Assembly: GCA_026929865.2 (NCBI GenBank)
Contig: CM049396.1
Location: 24,509,001 to 24,573,000, forward strand
Direction of reading: 5' to 3'
DNA length: 64,000 nt
From: Hyperoplus lanceolatus
Taxonomy: Eukaryota > Chordata > Actinopteri > Uranoscopiformes > Ammodytidae
The position numbers and the translations under genes were made by a program. The notes beneath the pieces are model-generated. The model did no database searches and was not told the origin of the DNA. It saw only the letters and a list, made by a program, of their open reading frames with translations. Below are positions 11,413 to 23,306 of the stretch, in pieces; positions within the stretch are counted from its first letter, which is position 1, and every line of letters starts with the position of its first letter.

Positions 11413-12400
11413 TTTGGCGTCACGATGACGGATATAACAGGAACATTGATGATGAGACTACCTGTACACTTCGGGACACATCTGGTGGAATGAGATCAGA
11501 TGGACTGTTGCTGTTGAAAAGTGCTTGTCTGTTCCAGTATCTAAAAGTAACTGAGAACTGCGATGGGAGATAATGTGAACTCGGATGAGAGTGCTCTGTG
11601 TCAAAGTTCAAGGTCACGGCGTGAGCGTCCGGTCTGGGGGACTAAACACAGAGGCTCCGTTATGGCCAGGTATCCACGTAGTTCCACTGTTATAGCAAAG
11701 AACCGTGTCCACGTTTTATTGACTAAGACTTTGGGAAAAAGGCTGGACTGGATTCAAGCTTGTTACGTCGCTCTGTGCTTTCTGTCCGCTACGAAAATGA
11801 GGAAAAAGACTATAGAAAAAGCGTAGATTGGCCAGTTTCCTGAGCTAGTTGACAGCTGGATCGGAAACTGAGGCTTTTTAGCTGAGACCAACAGCCTATG
11901 CAAATTCTGCCTGTGGACTGCTGCACTCCAACCGGCAGTAACGCTGAGGTCATGATGGAACTGGAGGAGGCCAGCCGCATACCATCTTGGACTTTCCTGG
12001 GCCGCTGGCCACCAAAATTCCACGTCTGGCGGAGTCTGCCAATTATATAATGGAGGACGTCCTCTGTGCCAATCTTGGATGGATTACATCCCCCATGATC
12101 ATGCCTCAAAATATCTGAACTTGAGACTACTGAGAGACTCAGCTAACTTGCTATGCTGTCGTCTTGGCAGGGGGCTCCCTGCTCATGGTTTTAACATTAT
12201 CATCGTTCAGTGTTTGCGTTGTTGCCTTGTTGGTCCTATTCATTTGTAGTTTACTGCAGTAATGCTTTCATCTATGCATTGTATTCTACTTCACTCATAA
12301 AGAGTGTTTCTGTGTTTTGTTGGAGGTTTCTGTTGGGCCTTTCATGTATGTTTGGTTACATCTCGTTTTTGGTTGATGAAGTTTCATCAAAATGGAGGAA

Positions 12401-12746
12401 TGTGGTGGTTTTCAGTAGTCTATAATATCCAGAAGGTTGCTGACTGTGTATGTCTAAAGGTTAAGGTCCCGGGGAAGGAGTAGAGAACCTCCCTAGAAGG
12501 ACGAGTATCTGTCTAATTGTAGATATAATACACTTGATACCCCCCACACATGAGAATATAAGACACTGTTCTGTAACTAGCAACTAGAGTGCCATTGCGG
12601 CCTCAGCCTGCTGCTACTGCTACCATGAAATCCTATGTCTGATGTCTGATGGAAATCTCCTGAAATAAACCTCTTTGAACCACAATGATGATTGTCCTGG
12701 CTTCACCCTTTGTCTTTGTCAAGCCATGGGGATTTCGGCTACCACA
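12401..12746 (+). repeat. 3' LTR
   Basis: Same sequence as 11067-11412. Preceded by a polypurine tract and followed by the second ATAT target copy, after which the LINE reading frame resumes (KTNSDAMTEF). Confidence 0.93.
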
Positions 12747-12750
12747 ATAT

Positions 12751-14194
12751 GTTTTATCTCTGTACCCATTTAAAACGAATTCAGATGCCATGACAGAGTT
12801 TTTTCTGATAAACAAGAAAAACCTGGATGACGTTATACAACACCTGAACTCCTCCTCCTGTTGCCTTGACATTCTGCCCACAGGCTTCTTTAAAACTGTT
12901 TTTAGCTGTATGGCCTCAGATGTCCTAGAAATTGTCAATATGTCCCTTCGCACTGGTGTATTCCCACAGGCCCTGAAAACAGCTGTCATCAAGACACTCC
13001 TAAAAAAGAAAAATCTAGATACATCACTCATGAACAATTATAGGCCGATATCCAACCTACCATTTTTAAGCAAGATCATTGAAAAAGCTGTTCAACGTCA
13101 GCTAAATTAAATGCTACTTAGCTATGAATAACTGCTTTGATGTCTTCCAGTCAGGTTTTCGACAACACCACAGCACTGAGACTGCTCTGGTTAAGGTCCT
13201 CAATGACATCCACTTAAACACAGACAGTGGCAAAAGCTCTGTATTAGTTTTATTGGATCTCAGTGCTGCGTTCGACACAGTTGACCACAGCATATTGCTA
13301 GATCGACTTGCAAACTGGGTTGGACTCTCTGGAACTGTGCTAAACTGGTTTGAATCATACTTAAAGGAAAGAAACTACTATGTGTCAATAAGCAATTTCA
13401 CATCCGAGTGAACAAATATTACATGCGGGGTCCCCCAGGGTTCCATTCTTGGGCCTCTTCTGTTTTTTCTACATGCTATCGCTGCTCAGATTATGAACAA
13501 AAACAAATAATGTTACCATAATTATGCAGACGACACACACATTTACATAACCATATCACCAGGAGACTATAGTCCGATTCAAGCACTACGTAAATGCATT
13601 GAACAAATCAATGACTGGATGTGCCAAAACTTTCTTCAATTAAACAGCGACAAAACTGAAGTAATTGTCTTTGGTGCCAGGGATGAACAATCAAAAGTCA
13701 GCGCACAGCTTAAATCTGTCATGTTAGAAAGCACACACCAAGCTAGAAATCTTGGAGTAGTGATAGATTCCGACTTGAATTTCAAAAAACACATTAAATC
13801 AATTAGTAAGTCAGCCTACTACCACCTTAAAAATATATCAAGAATTAAAGGGCTAATATCTCAGCAGGACTTAGAAAAACTTGTCCATGCATTTATTTTT
13901 AGTAGACTTGACTACTGTAATAGTGTCTTTGCAGGCCTTCCTAAAAAATCAATCAGACAGCTTCAGCTAATTCAGAACGCTGCTGCTCGAGTCCTCACTA
14001 GGACCAAAAAAGTAGATCACATTACCCCAGTTCTTAGGTCTTTGCACTGGCTTCCTGTCACTCAAAGAATTGATTTTAAAATATTGATGATGGTCTACAA
14101 AGCCTTAAATGGTTTAGGGCCAAAATACATTACTGATCTGCTGATACGTTATGAGCCGACCAGAGCCCTTTGGTCGTCTGGGACAGGTCTTTAA
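12751..14194 (+). pseudogene. LINE reverse transcriptase region, frameshifted
   Basis: Homologous to the intact minus-strand frame 4742-3039. The pieces are 12751-13110 (to NLPFLSKIIEKAVQRQLN, then stop), 13124-13411 (AAFDTVDH, ends at a TGA where the other copy has Arg), a region 13412-13618 with frameshifts through the GVPQGS and YADD motifs, and 13619-14194 (C-terminal part). Five or more lesions separate it from an active enzyme. Confidence 0.85.
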
Positions 14195-14519
14195 AAGTCC
14201 CCAGCTAGACTAAAAAAAAGGGGGGGCCAGCCGCGCTTCCCCCCCCTATCGGGAAGGGACAGCCAGAGAGACTGAGGGCCCCCAAACACCCCCCTCCCTT
14301 TAAAATCGGGCCCAAAACCTCTCGCTTTCCCTTTTAACCTGTATTTTTTTTTAAATGTTTTAATTCTTTTATTTAAATGTTGTATTTTTATCCATGTTTT
14401 AAATGTGTTCCTTTTTTTTGTATTTGTATTCTTTATTTGATTTTAACCCTGTGAAGCACCTTGAGTGGCCCTGTGCCTGAAATGTGCTCAAAATAAAATT
14501 GCCTTGCCTTGCCTTGCCT

Positions 14520-15130
14520 GGTGGTTAAACTGAATCTGGTGGTATAACAAAGTGTAAGCGTTAGTTATTGAATATTTTTACCATAAATCTAACTTCAAAA
14601 ATCGCCAAAAATCATATTCAAGCAAGTTATGTTTTTCAAACTAAATTATATAGTATAATCAGCGGTGGACCTCTGGTAGTTGAACTGGATCTGGTGATAA
14701 TACACTTTTTAATGGTGAAGTTATTGACTATTTTTCGCGACGGGTTTGCCCTTGGAATAATTATTTAATTGAAATCTGTTCCTTTGTAGTTTTTCTGTTG
14801 CTCTGTTCTGTACACTTGACATCTATTGCAGGTCTGTCCGTCCTGTGAGAGGGATCCCTCCTCTGTCACTCTCCCTGAGGTTTCTTCCATTCTTTCCCTG
14901 TTAAAGGTTTTTTCGGGAGCTGTTCCTCTGCCGAGTCGAGGGTTCTAAGGGCAGAGGTTGTCGTCTACTGATTGTAAAGCCCATTGAGGCAAAATTGCTT
15001 TTTGTGATATTGGACTATATAAATAAAACAAATTTGATTTGACTATCAATGTGAACGGACTATTCTTTTGTTTCTATTTGGTTACAAAAATGATGGATGT
15101 CGTTTTTGATATTTTCAGCAGCATTTGATT
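14520..15130 (+). repeat. Segmental duplication, continuation of left copy
   Basis: Matches 30760-31710 with a deletion of several hundred bp relative to it. Includes the retroposon tail at 14830-15048. Continuity with 8655-8698 across the LINE is proved by the empty site at 30756-30770. Confidence 0.8.
14830..15048 (+). mobile_element. 3' end of a fish non-LTR retrotransposon (Rex1-like tail)
   Basis: The sequence gagggatccctcctctgtca, ccctgaggtttcttccatt, cctgttaaaggttttttc, then ttgtgatattggactatataaataaaa followed by ttgattgac-like repeats, is the conserved 3' region of a widespread fish LINE family. Assignment to Rex1/Babar is from memory and tentative. The paralogous copy is at 31408-31625. 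Confidence 0.65.
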
Positions 15131-16105
15131 TCTTTCACACATTTCCATAATTTTTGGAAATCTTTAAGTAGTTCGGACAAATTGTGAGTCATTTGTATCG
15201 CACAATTAGTCAGTGGTAAGAGAGTCATGTCCAGTCAGACTTGTGAAACGTTGATGTATTTATTTATTTACACATACATTTTCAACACCATTCCTTCTAA
15301 CTTTAACTAAATTACTAATTACTGTTCAATTATTTTTTTTATTATTGTTTTTATTCCCTATTCGTTATGCATTGTGCTTTTTTTTTTTTCACCCACTGAC
15401 CAATGTTGGACTGCCGCTACCTATGTGATGTGTGTTTGGCATATTGTGTTGTGTTGAATATGTGAACTGTACGCACTGATGCCGTGCACAAAAGAAGTGC
15501 CTAACGGATAAATAAAGTTCATAGAATTGAAGTGAGATAACGGGGCCTGCTCTAGCTTGAGTGGAGTAGCCTACCCTCCCAGAATTTTTGAGCATTAAAC
15601 ACTTCATTTTCTGCATTCTGGTGAATTTGAATGCACCAATTTGTGCCTTTTCTGCATTAATTTTTATGTAAAGTAAAAGACAATATTCACGGTTCCTCTG
15701 ACACAAATTTAATTTAATACAATGCGTTTGTATGGCTTTCAAATACCTCCTGTATCGTTCAAAAATGTGGTTGAACTGTAAAAAAGGTAATTATTCTATT
15801 TCATGTCTATAGGGGGCTTATTTGTTTATCAACACGGTGGATGCGCGCGCTGCATAGCTGCAGAAAGAAAAATTGTTTGGCTGGTTGCCATGGTTACCCG
15901 TTTGGTTGTATTGCAGTTGCGGAGTTAAATAGCGATGTTGTCAGCTTACTAAAACAGTTTATCAGCGAGTGATAAGATTGGTTATGACGTCTAATTGTCG
16001 GAGGGGCGGTACTTTTTTTTTTTAAACATACCGCCATTCCGACATATAAATTCCGACATAGCCTATAGGCCTATATCTGCCTATCTCTACTCTCTATGCC
16101 ACTTT

Positions 16106-16145
<40 letters not shown>

Positions 16146-16969
16146 CTGTAGGCTATATAGCCTATGCAACTTTCTCTTCTCTCTCACACAAGCACCAAAA
16201 AAGAAAACGTGAAAATAAAGCTCATTTTGGGTCAAAACAATTTTATAAGATGCAAATAAAGGGCTATTAGCCTAAATCAGAATCAAAATTGTATTAATTT
16301 TGATGTGGACAGTGGCCCAAAACTAAAGTGATTTTCCGCATAGATAGGCTATGCTATTCATTAAGGGACAGTGTCAGACTTAAATCAGATTCTTAAATGT
16401 AGGATTATCAACTGGGCTAAATGGTGTACTGTTTAAATCCGAGTTCAACCTTTAATTGCTTTATAATGTCACGTTACGCACTGCGAGAACGATCTGTAAA
16501 ATAAATTAATCAATTCAGTAGCCCAATTTTCTGACAACATTCCACTCTCTCCTGATTTGCAGTAAGAGTTTTTTTTCGGCTCTCTGTTTTCTGCTGTTCT
16601 ATGATCATTCAGACTGACATAGGCTACTATACTCTTCCTCTTGAGTGAAGTTAGCAACGCACTTTTTTTTTTTTTACTCAACTACTCGCAATCAGTCCGT
16701 TTGTGTAAAGTTAGCGGCACAAGATCAGTCCAGTCTGTGCGGAAGCAGAGTCAAATGATGGGTCAAACGCCCCCTCTCATGGGGACGCGCACAGAGCTTG
16801 AAGCCGAAACCCTCATTCAACATAAGAGGTTGATAACTTCCTTCGTGATACCGGTTAGCTCTGAGCGAGGGTATGTGTCATGTTGAACCAGATCAAAAAA
16901 AGAGAGCCGGGCTCTGTTGAGTTTGCTTCGTAGTATACCCCTCTGTTCAACACCAATGCAAACTACTAA

Positions 16970-16970
<1 letters not shown>
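15131..16970. other. Non-coding, repeat-rich spacer
   Basis: No gene is supported. Holds a (CT)n tract at 16107-16142 and cattccgacat/ccgacata motifs at about 16030-16060 that recur at 20500-20640 and 21420-21570. ORFs here are low-complexity or short. Confidence 0.5.

Positions 16971-17033
<63 letters not shown>
16971..17033 (+). repeat. (AAT)n microsatellite
   Basis: About 21 uninterrupted aat units directly at the 3' end of the minus-strand LINE fragment 17034-17726, so it probably grew from that element's tail. Confidence 0.95.
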
Positions 17034-17036
<3 letters not shown>

Positions 17037-17726
17037 GTTATTTATATAGCGCTCTTCTCTCACTCAGAGCGCTTTACAAAACACAACAATAAACAAACAA
17101 AAAACATGTAGAGTTGGGTTGTTGGGTGACGCCAAGGCTGCAAAGTTTTGATGTGTGGGTGGAGAGGAGACTGGCTGAGGAGGATTTGAGGGCCCGGGAG
17201 GGTTGATAGGGGGAGAGGAGGTCAGTGAGATATGGGGGGGCCAGATGGTGGAGGGCTTTGTAGGTGAGGACCAGGAGTTTGTAATCGATCCGGTATGAAA
17301 TGGGGAGCCAGTGGAGCTTTTTGAGGACTGGGGTGATGTGGTTCCACGAGTTGGTGTGAGTGAGGAGACGGGCAGCTGCATTCCAGACCAGTTGGAGTCT
17401 GTTAATGGAGGTGGTGCTGATGCCGGCGTGGAGTGAATTGCAATAGTCAAGGGCGGGAGGAGATGAAGGCATGGATGAGTCTTTCAGCAACGTGGGGTGT
17501 GAGGGAGGATCTAATCTTTGCAATATTACGGAGGTGATAGAAGGAGGTTTTGATGGTGTGGAGGATGTGGGGTTCAAGGGAGAGGGTGGGATCAAAAATT
17601 ACGCCAAGATTGCGGGCCTGGGGGGAGGGGGAGACCGTGGTGCCGTCGATAGTGAGTTTGGGGGAGGGGTTGTGAGTTTGCCGAGGGTGGATTTGGAGCC
17701 GATGGGGAGGAGTTTTGTTGCTGTTA
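17034..17726 (-). mobile_element. 5'-truncated LINE fragment, RT C-terminal part
   Basis: The minus strand reads LLPIGSKSTL, ARNLGVIFDPTLSLEPHI, AERLIHAFISS, LDYCNSLHAG, NAAARLLTHTN, HITPVLKKLHWLPI and RALKSSSASLL across at least two frames (stops and shifts near 17450 and 17595). These are the same conserved blocks as in the L2-type copies, but the sequence is clearly a different subfamily. The 3' end has tttatatagcgct and the AAT tail. Confidence 0.85.
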
Positions 17727-18312
17727 CGCCTTGTTTCCACATGCGTACATTCTCGTATGCGATCCAAAAGGATCCGACCAAAAGTCCATTAATTCCTATG
17801 TGATTCTATGTGTCGGTTTGCCTCCGAAACTCCTCCCCTCCGTAATATTTCTGTCCTGTTTCTGTCCGGTATCCGTATTATATAAATTCAAATAATTGAA
17901 CTTTTTACGTGGAAGTTTTGTATGGAAGTTTTGCTAGGTTAGCTTACATGCGATGTCCTTCCACTCAGTTAATGTAAATTGTTAAGTCAGTTTAATGATT
18001 AAAAAGTACTTGTTCATATAGTTTGAACACTTTGTGAATCAGAGTGAATGTTATTCTGGTAAAATATGAAATAATTTATATATGTGATACACTGTTTACA
18101 GTCGGATAGTTTTATATCAGTTTGATATTAAATACAGTCATCATCTGTGTCCTTTTGATATGAAATACAGTCAGATTTATTAGTTTAATGACACAAGTGA
18201 GAGTGCCCGCGATCGCTGCGGCATCGCCAGAGACACGGACGCCCAGACTCTCTTAAGATTTCCTTCTGTTGGACACTAGAAGCAACCTCCGTAAAACGGA
18301 CACGAGTGACAT
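17727..18312. other. Non-coding spacer
   Basis: No gene or clear repeat boundary recognised. It contains tgatatgaaatacagtca-type short repeats around 18100-18180. Confidence 0.4.
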
Positions 18313-18625
18313 ACGTATGTGCCAAGCCTGGTATCAATGGGCTGTGGGAGGGGCTTATTTTCATACGAGCCCGGACGCAGATATCCTCGACCACTACAGT
18401 ACAAGCGGCTAACCAGATTGTGTCTCCGCAAAAGAATTCTGGATATCAATCGGCTCATACTTATCTTTAGACCATGTACAAATAAAATGGAAGTATTTAC
18501 ATTTCAAAACGCCACCTCAAGCGTTTTATTAGCCCAACAGCTTTTAACAGCTTTCAGTGTTAGCCGTTTGTTTCTGCGGGAGAAGGAGGGGTGAGCAGCT
18601 GAACAGTCGTAGTGAAACAAATGTA
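18313..18625 (+). repeat. Direct repeat A, copy 1
   Basis: Shares gccaagcctggtatca, tgtgtctccgcaaaa, ttcaaaacgccacctcaagc and agtgaaacaaatgt, in the same order and spacing class, with 19666-19965. Identity unknown; likely a dispersed repeat or local duplication. Confidence 0.7.
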
Positions 18626-18756
18626 TGAAGACTAATTCTAACTCATTCTGATTAGGCAATTGCTTTGAAAGCCACACATTTGGTCTTATAATTAAACTTT
18701 AAAAAGCTCACTTAGGCATTTGAACATGTGTTTGCTTTATTTCAATCGATCACTTA

Positions 18757-19569
18757 GGGCCTGTGTCCACCTAACGCCTTTTCCCAGCGTTAAACGCTGG
18801 CTGTGCGCTCGGGAGTGTGTCTACTGAGCGTTTTTTTCGACCGCTTTTTTCAAGCGTTTTTTTCGACCGCTTTTTTCAAGCGTTCTATGACCTGGGAGAG
18901 AGAGCGCTGTGATCGGGGGAGAAAAAATGCAGATCGTCACCTGTCAGTCAGACCTATCAACACTGGTTTAACTGTTTAGGTTTGCTGTTTTCTATTTAAA
19001 TCGTTACATTTTAATATAAGTAGTCTTATGAAACAGAGAATACTTTCCACCATCCTCTGTTTGGATGAGGAGTTATCACGGCTCCTGCAAAACACACGGA
19101 GCAAGTTGTAGGCTGACGTGTGCGCATGAAACGATCCGTAGGAGATAAAAAATACAGCGAATCAAGTGTTCGCCTAATCTGCAACCACCAACGGGCTCTC
19201 CTCCCTCTGTTCTGGTCATTTTAAGTCACTATTTTCGTACAGTTTCGGGTAATCAAAGACGGAAAAAGCAGTTTCTCTTCCGTCTTCCTTGTTGCCAAGG
19301 CGACGAGTCCCGACGATCTACTATCTGATTGGCCCTTTGAAAAAAGTGGCGGTGACGTCCCCACCGCCTTTCTGAAAAGTTAAACTTTTTTCAACTTGCA
19401 AATCTCGAAGCGGCCGCACAAAAAGACAAAAAACGCTCGAAAGAAAACCACTGGGCGCTGCGCCTTTTCTCAGAGCGGCCACCTTTTGCCGAGGCGGCCG
19501 CTTCTCATTGGGAATCAATTGAAAAAAGGCGCTTCCGGTGGGAAAAAGGCGTTAGGTGGACACGGGCCC
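18757..19569. mobile_element. PIF/Harbinger-like MITE, 813 bp
   Basis: Terminal inverted repeats gggcctgtgtccacctaacg and the complement of cgttaggtggacacgggccc, flanked by TTA at 18754-18756 and 19570-19572. A 3-bp TWA target duplication is typical of PIF/Harbinger. No transposase frame inside. Internal 27-bp tandem repeats of ttttttcgaccgc and caagcg lie at 18830-18885. Confidence 0.85.
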
Positions 19570-19665
19570 TTACACTGCTTTCTTCATCCGAAACGTCAGT
19601 GAAACGTACCCTTTAGGGGCGTGTTAGGCAGGCCACCAGGAATGTGCCTTCTCCCAGCATGCAGC

Positions 19666-19965
19666 AGTGGCCAAGCCTGGTATCACGTTATTTTTTGCGC
19701 AGGCTGGACGGGTCCCCCAAATCACAACGGTGTTAGAGGGAAATATCACCACTCACTCAAAAAGAGCGGGGGAATAGAAATGTGTCTCCGCAAAAAATCA
19801 AAGGCTCATAATTATCATTAGACCGTGTACTAATAAAATTAAAGTTTTCTCGTTTCAAAACGCCACCTCAAGCGTTTAATAGCCGTTTTATTATCCGTTG
19901 TATTAGCCGTTTTTAGCAGTTAGGGGGGTGGGCAGCTGAAAGGAGCCATAGTGAAACAAATGTTG
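19666..19965 (+). repeat. Direct repeat A, copy 2
   Basis: Second copy of 18313-18625, diverged and with an internal replacement between the conserved blocks. Together the pair brackets the Harbinger-like MITE. Confidence 0.7.
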
Positions 19966-20404
19966 TTTCGGCATAGCTCCGGGCTCAGTGCTCCGTATTT
20001 ATAACATTGCTAGTAGGCTTAACATTTCTGTTAACATCTCATGTCGGAGGTTATTCTTTTTACTTAACAGGAATGACGTTGATGGTTGATTTAAGAAAGT
20101 TGCTCATAGCAGCACACGCTGTCAAACAGCGCTACGACACTAGCTTAGCCTTTAGCTTACATTAGCTAATCATTGTTGCCCAGATGGCAGAAAGAATCTT
20201 TGTTTAGAACTTGTTAACCTTAAATCACTTTACAAAAACGGGAGTGTAATTTGAAGATCACACAGAGAATCATGTAAACAATGCGATGCTACAATGCTAA
20301 CGAGAGAACATTTCAACATCTGTCGACGTCACGGTGACGTCATGGAACGCACACTGCGCATGCTCCATAAGGCATGAAAGCAGTATGGACACTTCCTAGA
20401 GGCT

Positions 20405-20486
20405 TCCCTGCGCCAATGAGCAGCTTCATAGGAATGAATGGTTGCCATGTTTCAATCCGGTGTCCATTTCTTTATATGTCCATGGT
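20405..20486 (+). repeat. Direct repeat B, copy 1
   Basis: ctgcgccaatgagcagc, ttcataggaatgaatg, tttcaatccg and tgtccat...tccatggt recur in order at 21617-21712. Confidence 0.8.
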
Positions 20487-20949
20487 GTTAGGGGGTGCAT
20501 GCTGACAGTCCGACAGGCCCCCACTCCGACAGCCCCTCTTTCCTCCATCCCTCCACTCCGACGTACTTCCATTCCTCCAGCCCCCCACTACGACACACTT
20601 TCGTACCGCCATTCCGACAGAATAATTTTTCCTGTAGCCTATTTCCCCAACTATGTAGATAGCCACCTCGTTTTTTTAAGCGACTGGAAAACCGTTTTGC
20701 TGAATAAGCGCCCAGCGCAAATAACGGCAGGCGATTGTTTAGGCCTACACTATTTTACAATGACGGTTTTCTGCGCCAATTTCCCGCCAAACATGAATAT
20801 TTTCAACAAAATAATATACGAAATACTGTAGAGCAACGAAAATTAAATCACAAGGCGTGAAATGATGGTTCTAGGCCCAGGGAACCATCACTGAAATAAC
20901 GTCGGTAGTAGGCTATGCATCCGTCTGTCTTGTCTTTGTCTTGAGACTG

Positions 20950-20992
<43 letters not shown>

Positions 20993-21616
20993 ATTATTTG
21001 GTCAGAAAAACGCACGGAGACTATTTCATCCCGATGCTTGTGGGACAGTCAGTTTTTTGACATAATTATCGTGCTTTGCTCTGGTAAGAGCAAAATCACT
21101 AGGCTATATATTGTTTTATTTTTTGAGCCCCTGGTTGTTTCTTAGAAAATCAAAGCGAGTCCTGTTTGGTTTTAATCAAATGCAAATAGGCTAGCCTATG
21201 AGTTGTATTTTAGGATATAAATATTTGAAGGGGGGGAAAAAGCACAGTGTCCATTAGACCTACGTTTGCTTCTTTCATTAGTAGGCCTAGGATGAACTGA
21301 ACAGCGAAACAGACGCATTTATGAAGCACCCAAAAGCTACACCTGCACCTTGAAATCAGCACCTTTAATTGAACAGCGACACAGAGGCAGAGGCGATATG
21401 ACCGGCGACACAGAAGGAATCGCTTGTCGGAATGATGGGCCGTTTCTTATCGACAAAGGAAACTTAAAATGTCGGAGTCGCGACCCCTTTTTAATTAAAT
21501 AAAGTGCCGCCTTTGCGACAACAAGAAGTCAATTGTCGGAGTGGCAGCATGTCGGAATGAACGTCCGCCCCCGGTGTGAGGCACCCATGAAAGCCAGGTA
21601 TACTTCTTGGATTGTT
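20487..21616. mobile_element. Possible TIR element between direct repeats B
   Basis: Near the left end ccccactccgaca and related cgaca motifs occur several times; near the right end their complements tgtcggagtgg and tgtcggaatg occur, giving inverted subterminal repeats. A (TATC)n tract is at 20951-20992. No transposase. Boundaries and class are uncertain; the flanking ~90-bp direct repeats are much longer than a normal target duplication. Confidence 0.45.
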
Positions 21617-21712
21617 GCCCTGCGCCAATGAGCAGCATTCATAGGAATGAATGCGCGTCAGGTTCCAACGGTTTTCAATCCGCTGTCCATTCATTTCTTT
21701 ATAGGTCCATGG
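21617..21712 (+). repeat. Direct repeat B, copy 2
   Basis: Second copy of 20405-20486 with a short insertion (gcgtcaggttccaacgg). Confidence 0.8.
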
Positions 21713-22624
21713 TCAGACTGCATGCTTGTCCCTCCTCTTAGGCTACCTTGATTGTGAAAAGGGTCATACATGTGCAATGCATAGGCTACAGTTCATTACA
21801 CAGAAGAATACAAGCATTTGTATTGACAGAGGAGCCATTTGTTACTTTGCAACCTAATTTACAAACAAAATTACGAAAACAATTAACAAAACGATCCACA
21901 GTTCTTTCGAATTTACTTGAATAGTGCGCGCTCACCAGCTAGCGGGGATACAATTATTATCAGCGGTAACTTGGAACGCTATCAACACACACCTTTGAGG
22001 ACCAGGTGCAGGTAGGTGGCTCGCCTCCCACTTCAACTGCACAGTGCACACCCAAGCATAACGTTAACGTGCGTGCAGAAAGGATTTCACGGAACTCATG
22101 TCCCTTAGCATTTCAAAATAAGAATTTAAAAATAAAAGTCCTGCAAAACAATTGTTATTTTGGGGATTCATTTCTCCGCGTGAGGAATTTGAGGTGGAGC
22201 GTGTGATTGTGGCATTGGAACCTTGACTAATGTGAAATACCCAAATGTTGTTTTCAATGTATTTGGTATTTTAAATCCTGATTAAAAAGTGATTATGGAG
22301 TAACATAAAAAAAATGCAATGGAGAAAAAGAAGAAAGTGTCAATAGAAACTATTACGCTTAAGTAATGTATTGGAACCTACAGTAAGTCATGTATTTGGT
22401 TCATTCTGACTATGAAGAAGCACATCTGAAATCTGAACATAACATTAAAAAATAAAAAATGTGCATCTTTTAAAATGATCCATTGTTTTAGAGTGACACT
22501 GATTCTTGATCGGAATTCAGAATGTTCCATCACAGATCAAAGACAACAGAGAAGTTCTACAGTAAGTAATACATCACAGACTGAGGGAGAGTGACATTCT
22601 ACTCCAAGTTTCTGGACAATAAAC
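21713..22624. other. Non-coding, upstream of the intact kinase unit
   Basis: No gene or defined repeat recognised. Homology to the left copy of the segmental duplication begins at about 22625. Confidence 0.4.
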
Positions 22625-22714
22625 AACCTCTTAATACAGCCTCTGAACCAAACAAATACATAGAATCCAAACTACAGGAGAACTAACAATGTGAGACATT
22701 CTTCAACTGAACAG
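22625..22714 (+). other. Possible 5' non-coding exon of the kinase gene
   Basis: A donor-like cag|gtaaat at 22714/22715 is conserved in both copies of the duplication (left copy near 5650). The coding exon starts just after an acceptor (ctttgcag, ending 23304), so at least one upstream 5'UTR exon is expected. This placement is inference only. Confidence 0.35.
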
Positions 22715-23306
22715 GTAAATCCAATGTTCTGTTATACTATAGGCCTTTATAGCAACGTTTCTGAGGCCTCGGGCCAGACTGTAACTTATAACCACAAAAA
22801 GTGTCTTATTGAACGTTAATGAGGTAGTTTATGAAGACGAAAAGCATTTGTAAATTACCGCAATTCATGTGAGCTGAGTGTTACAATATTTGGAAAAGTG
22901 TTCATCTCAAATCAACATTGGACATTGTATCCTTACTGCCTAGAGGAAACTACTCTAGCAAATGAAAATATTTTGTCTGTACACAAGTGAAACCTTAATA
23001 AGTGTAACCTTATTGAAATAAGTGAGGATGAACTTTTAAATAATAAAAGTCTAGTCTCTGAAGCTCTTTCGACACGTGTTCAACCAAGTGTTTCAAGTGT
23101 TTTTTTTAATAGCAGCTGGTTTCAATTATCTGTTAAATATGGGACCATATTCTCAAAGAAAGTTGCTGTTAAGGTTCAACTTTATTTGAAGTTGATGAGT
23201 TCTTGGGCATTCATACACTAAGATGTTAAAACGTTTTGTTAAATGTGTATGCAGGCTATAGCAAATATAACATGATCACACTTTGCATTCAGTTCCCTTT
23301 GCAGAA

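Larger units (their letters stand above)
11067..12746 (+). mobile_element. Young non-autonomous LTR retrotransposon inside the LINE
   Basis: Two 346-bp LTRs (11067-11412 and 12401-12746), identical as far as read by eye, start TGTGGT and end ACCACA. The 4-bp target duplication ATAT is at 11063-11066 and 12747-12750. Each LTR has an AATAAA signal (about 11329 and 12663). A primer-binding-like tggcgtcacgatgac begins at 11415, and a purine tract aaaatggaggaa (12389-12400) abuts the 3' LTR. The 988-bp interior lacks protease, RT, RNase H or integrase motifs, so the element depends on a partner for mobility. A 4-bp duplication fits the Ty3/Gypsy or ERV type; the superfamily is not decided. Confidence 0.93.
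8699..14519 (+). mobile_element. Near full-length L2-type LINE, interrupted by an LTR element
   Basis: The insertion limits come from the paralogous empty site at 30756-30770: ggatccct is followed directly by agtggttaaactg there, whereas here the two are separated by this element. Without the LTR element and its extra TSD copy it is about 4.1 kb. The 5' part carries an endonuclease/AP-like domain (IRSLSG, FLTETWLDP, IVGDFNIH, GHTLDLLIS, GLSDHSCLF) in frame 9258-11084. The 3' part carries the RT with AAFDTVDH, then stops and frameshifts, then the conserved C-terminal region to 14194. The 3' tail is (ccttg)n at 14499-14519. No clear target-site duplication is visible. Frame breaks at 13108, 13409 and 13412-13619 make this copy defective. 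Confidence 0.9.

Noticed and set aside
11563-11826. 87-aa ORF in the LTR element as a gag gene
   Set aside because: No gag, zinc-knuckle or pol motif; length is within chance for the region.
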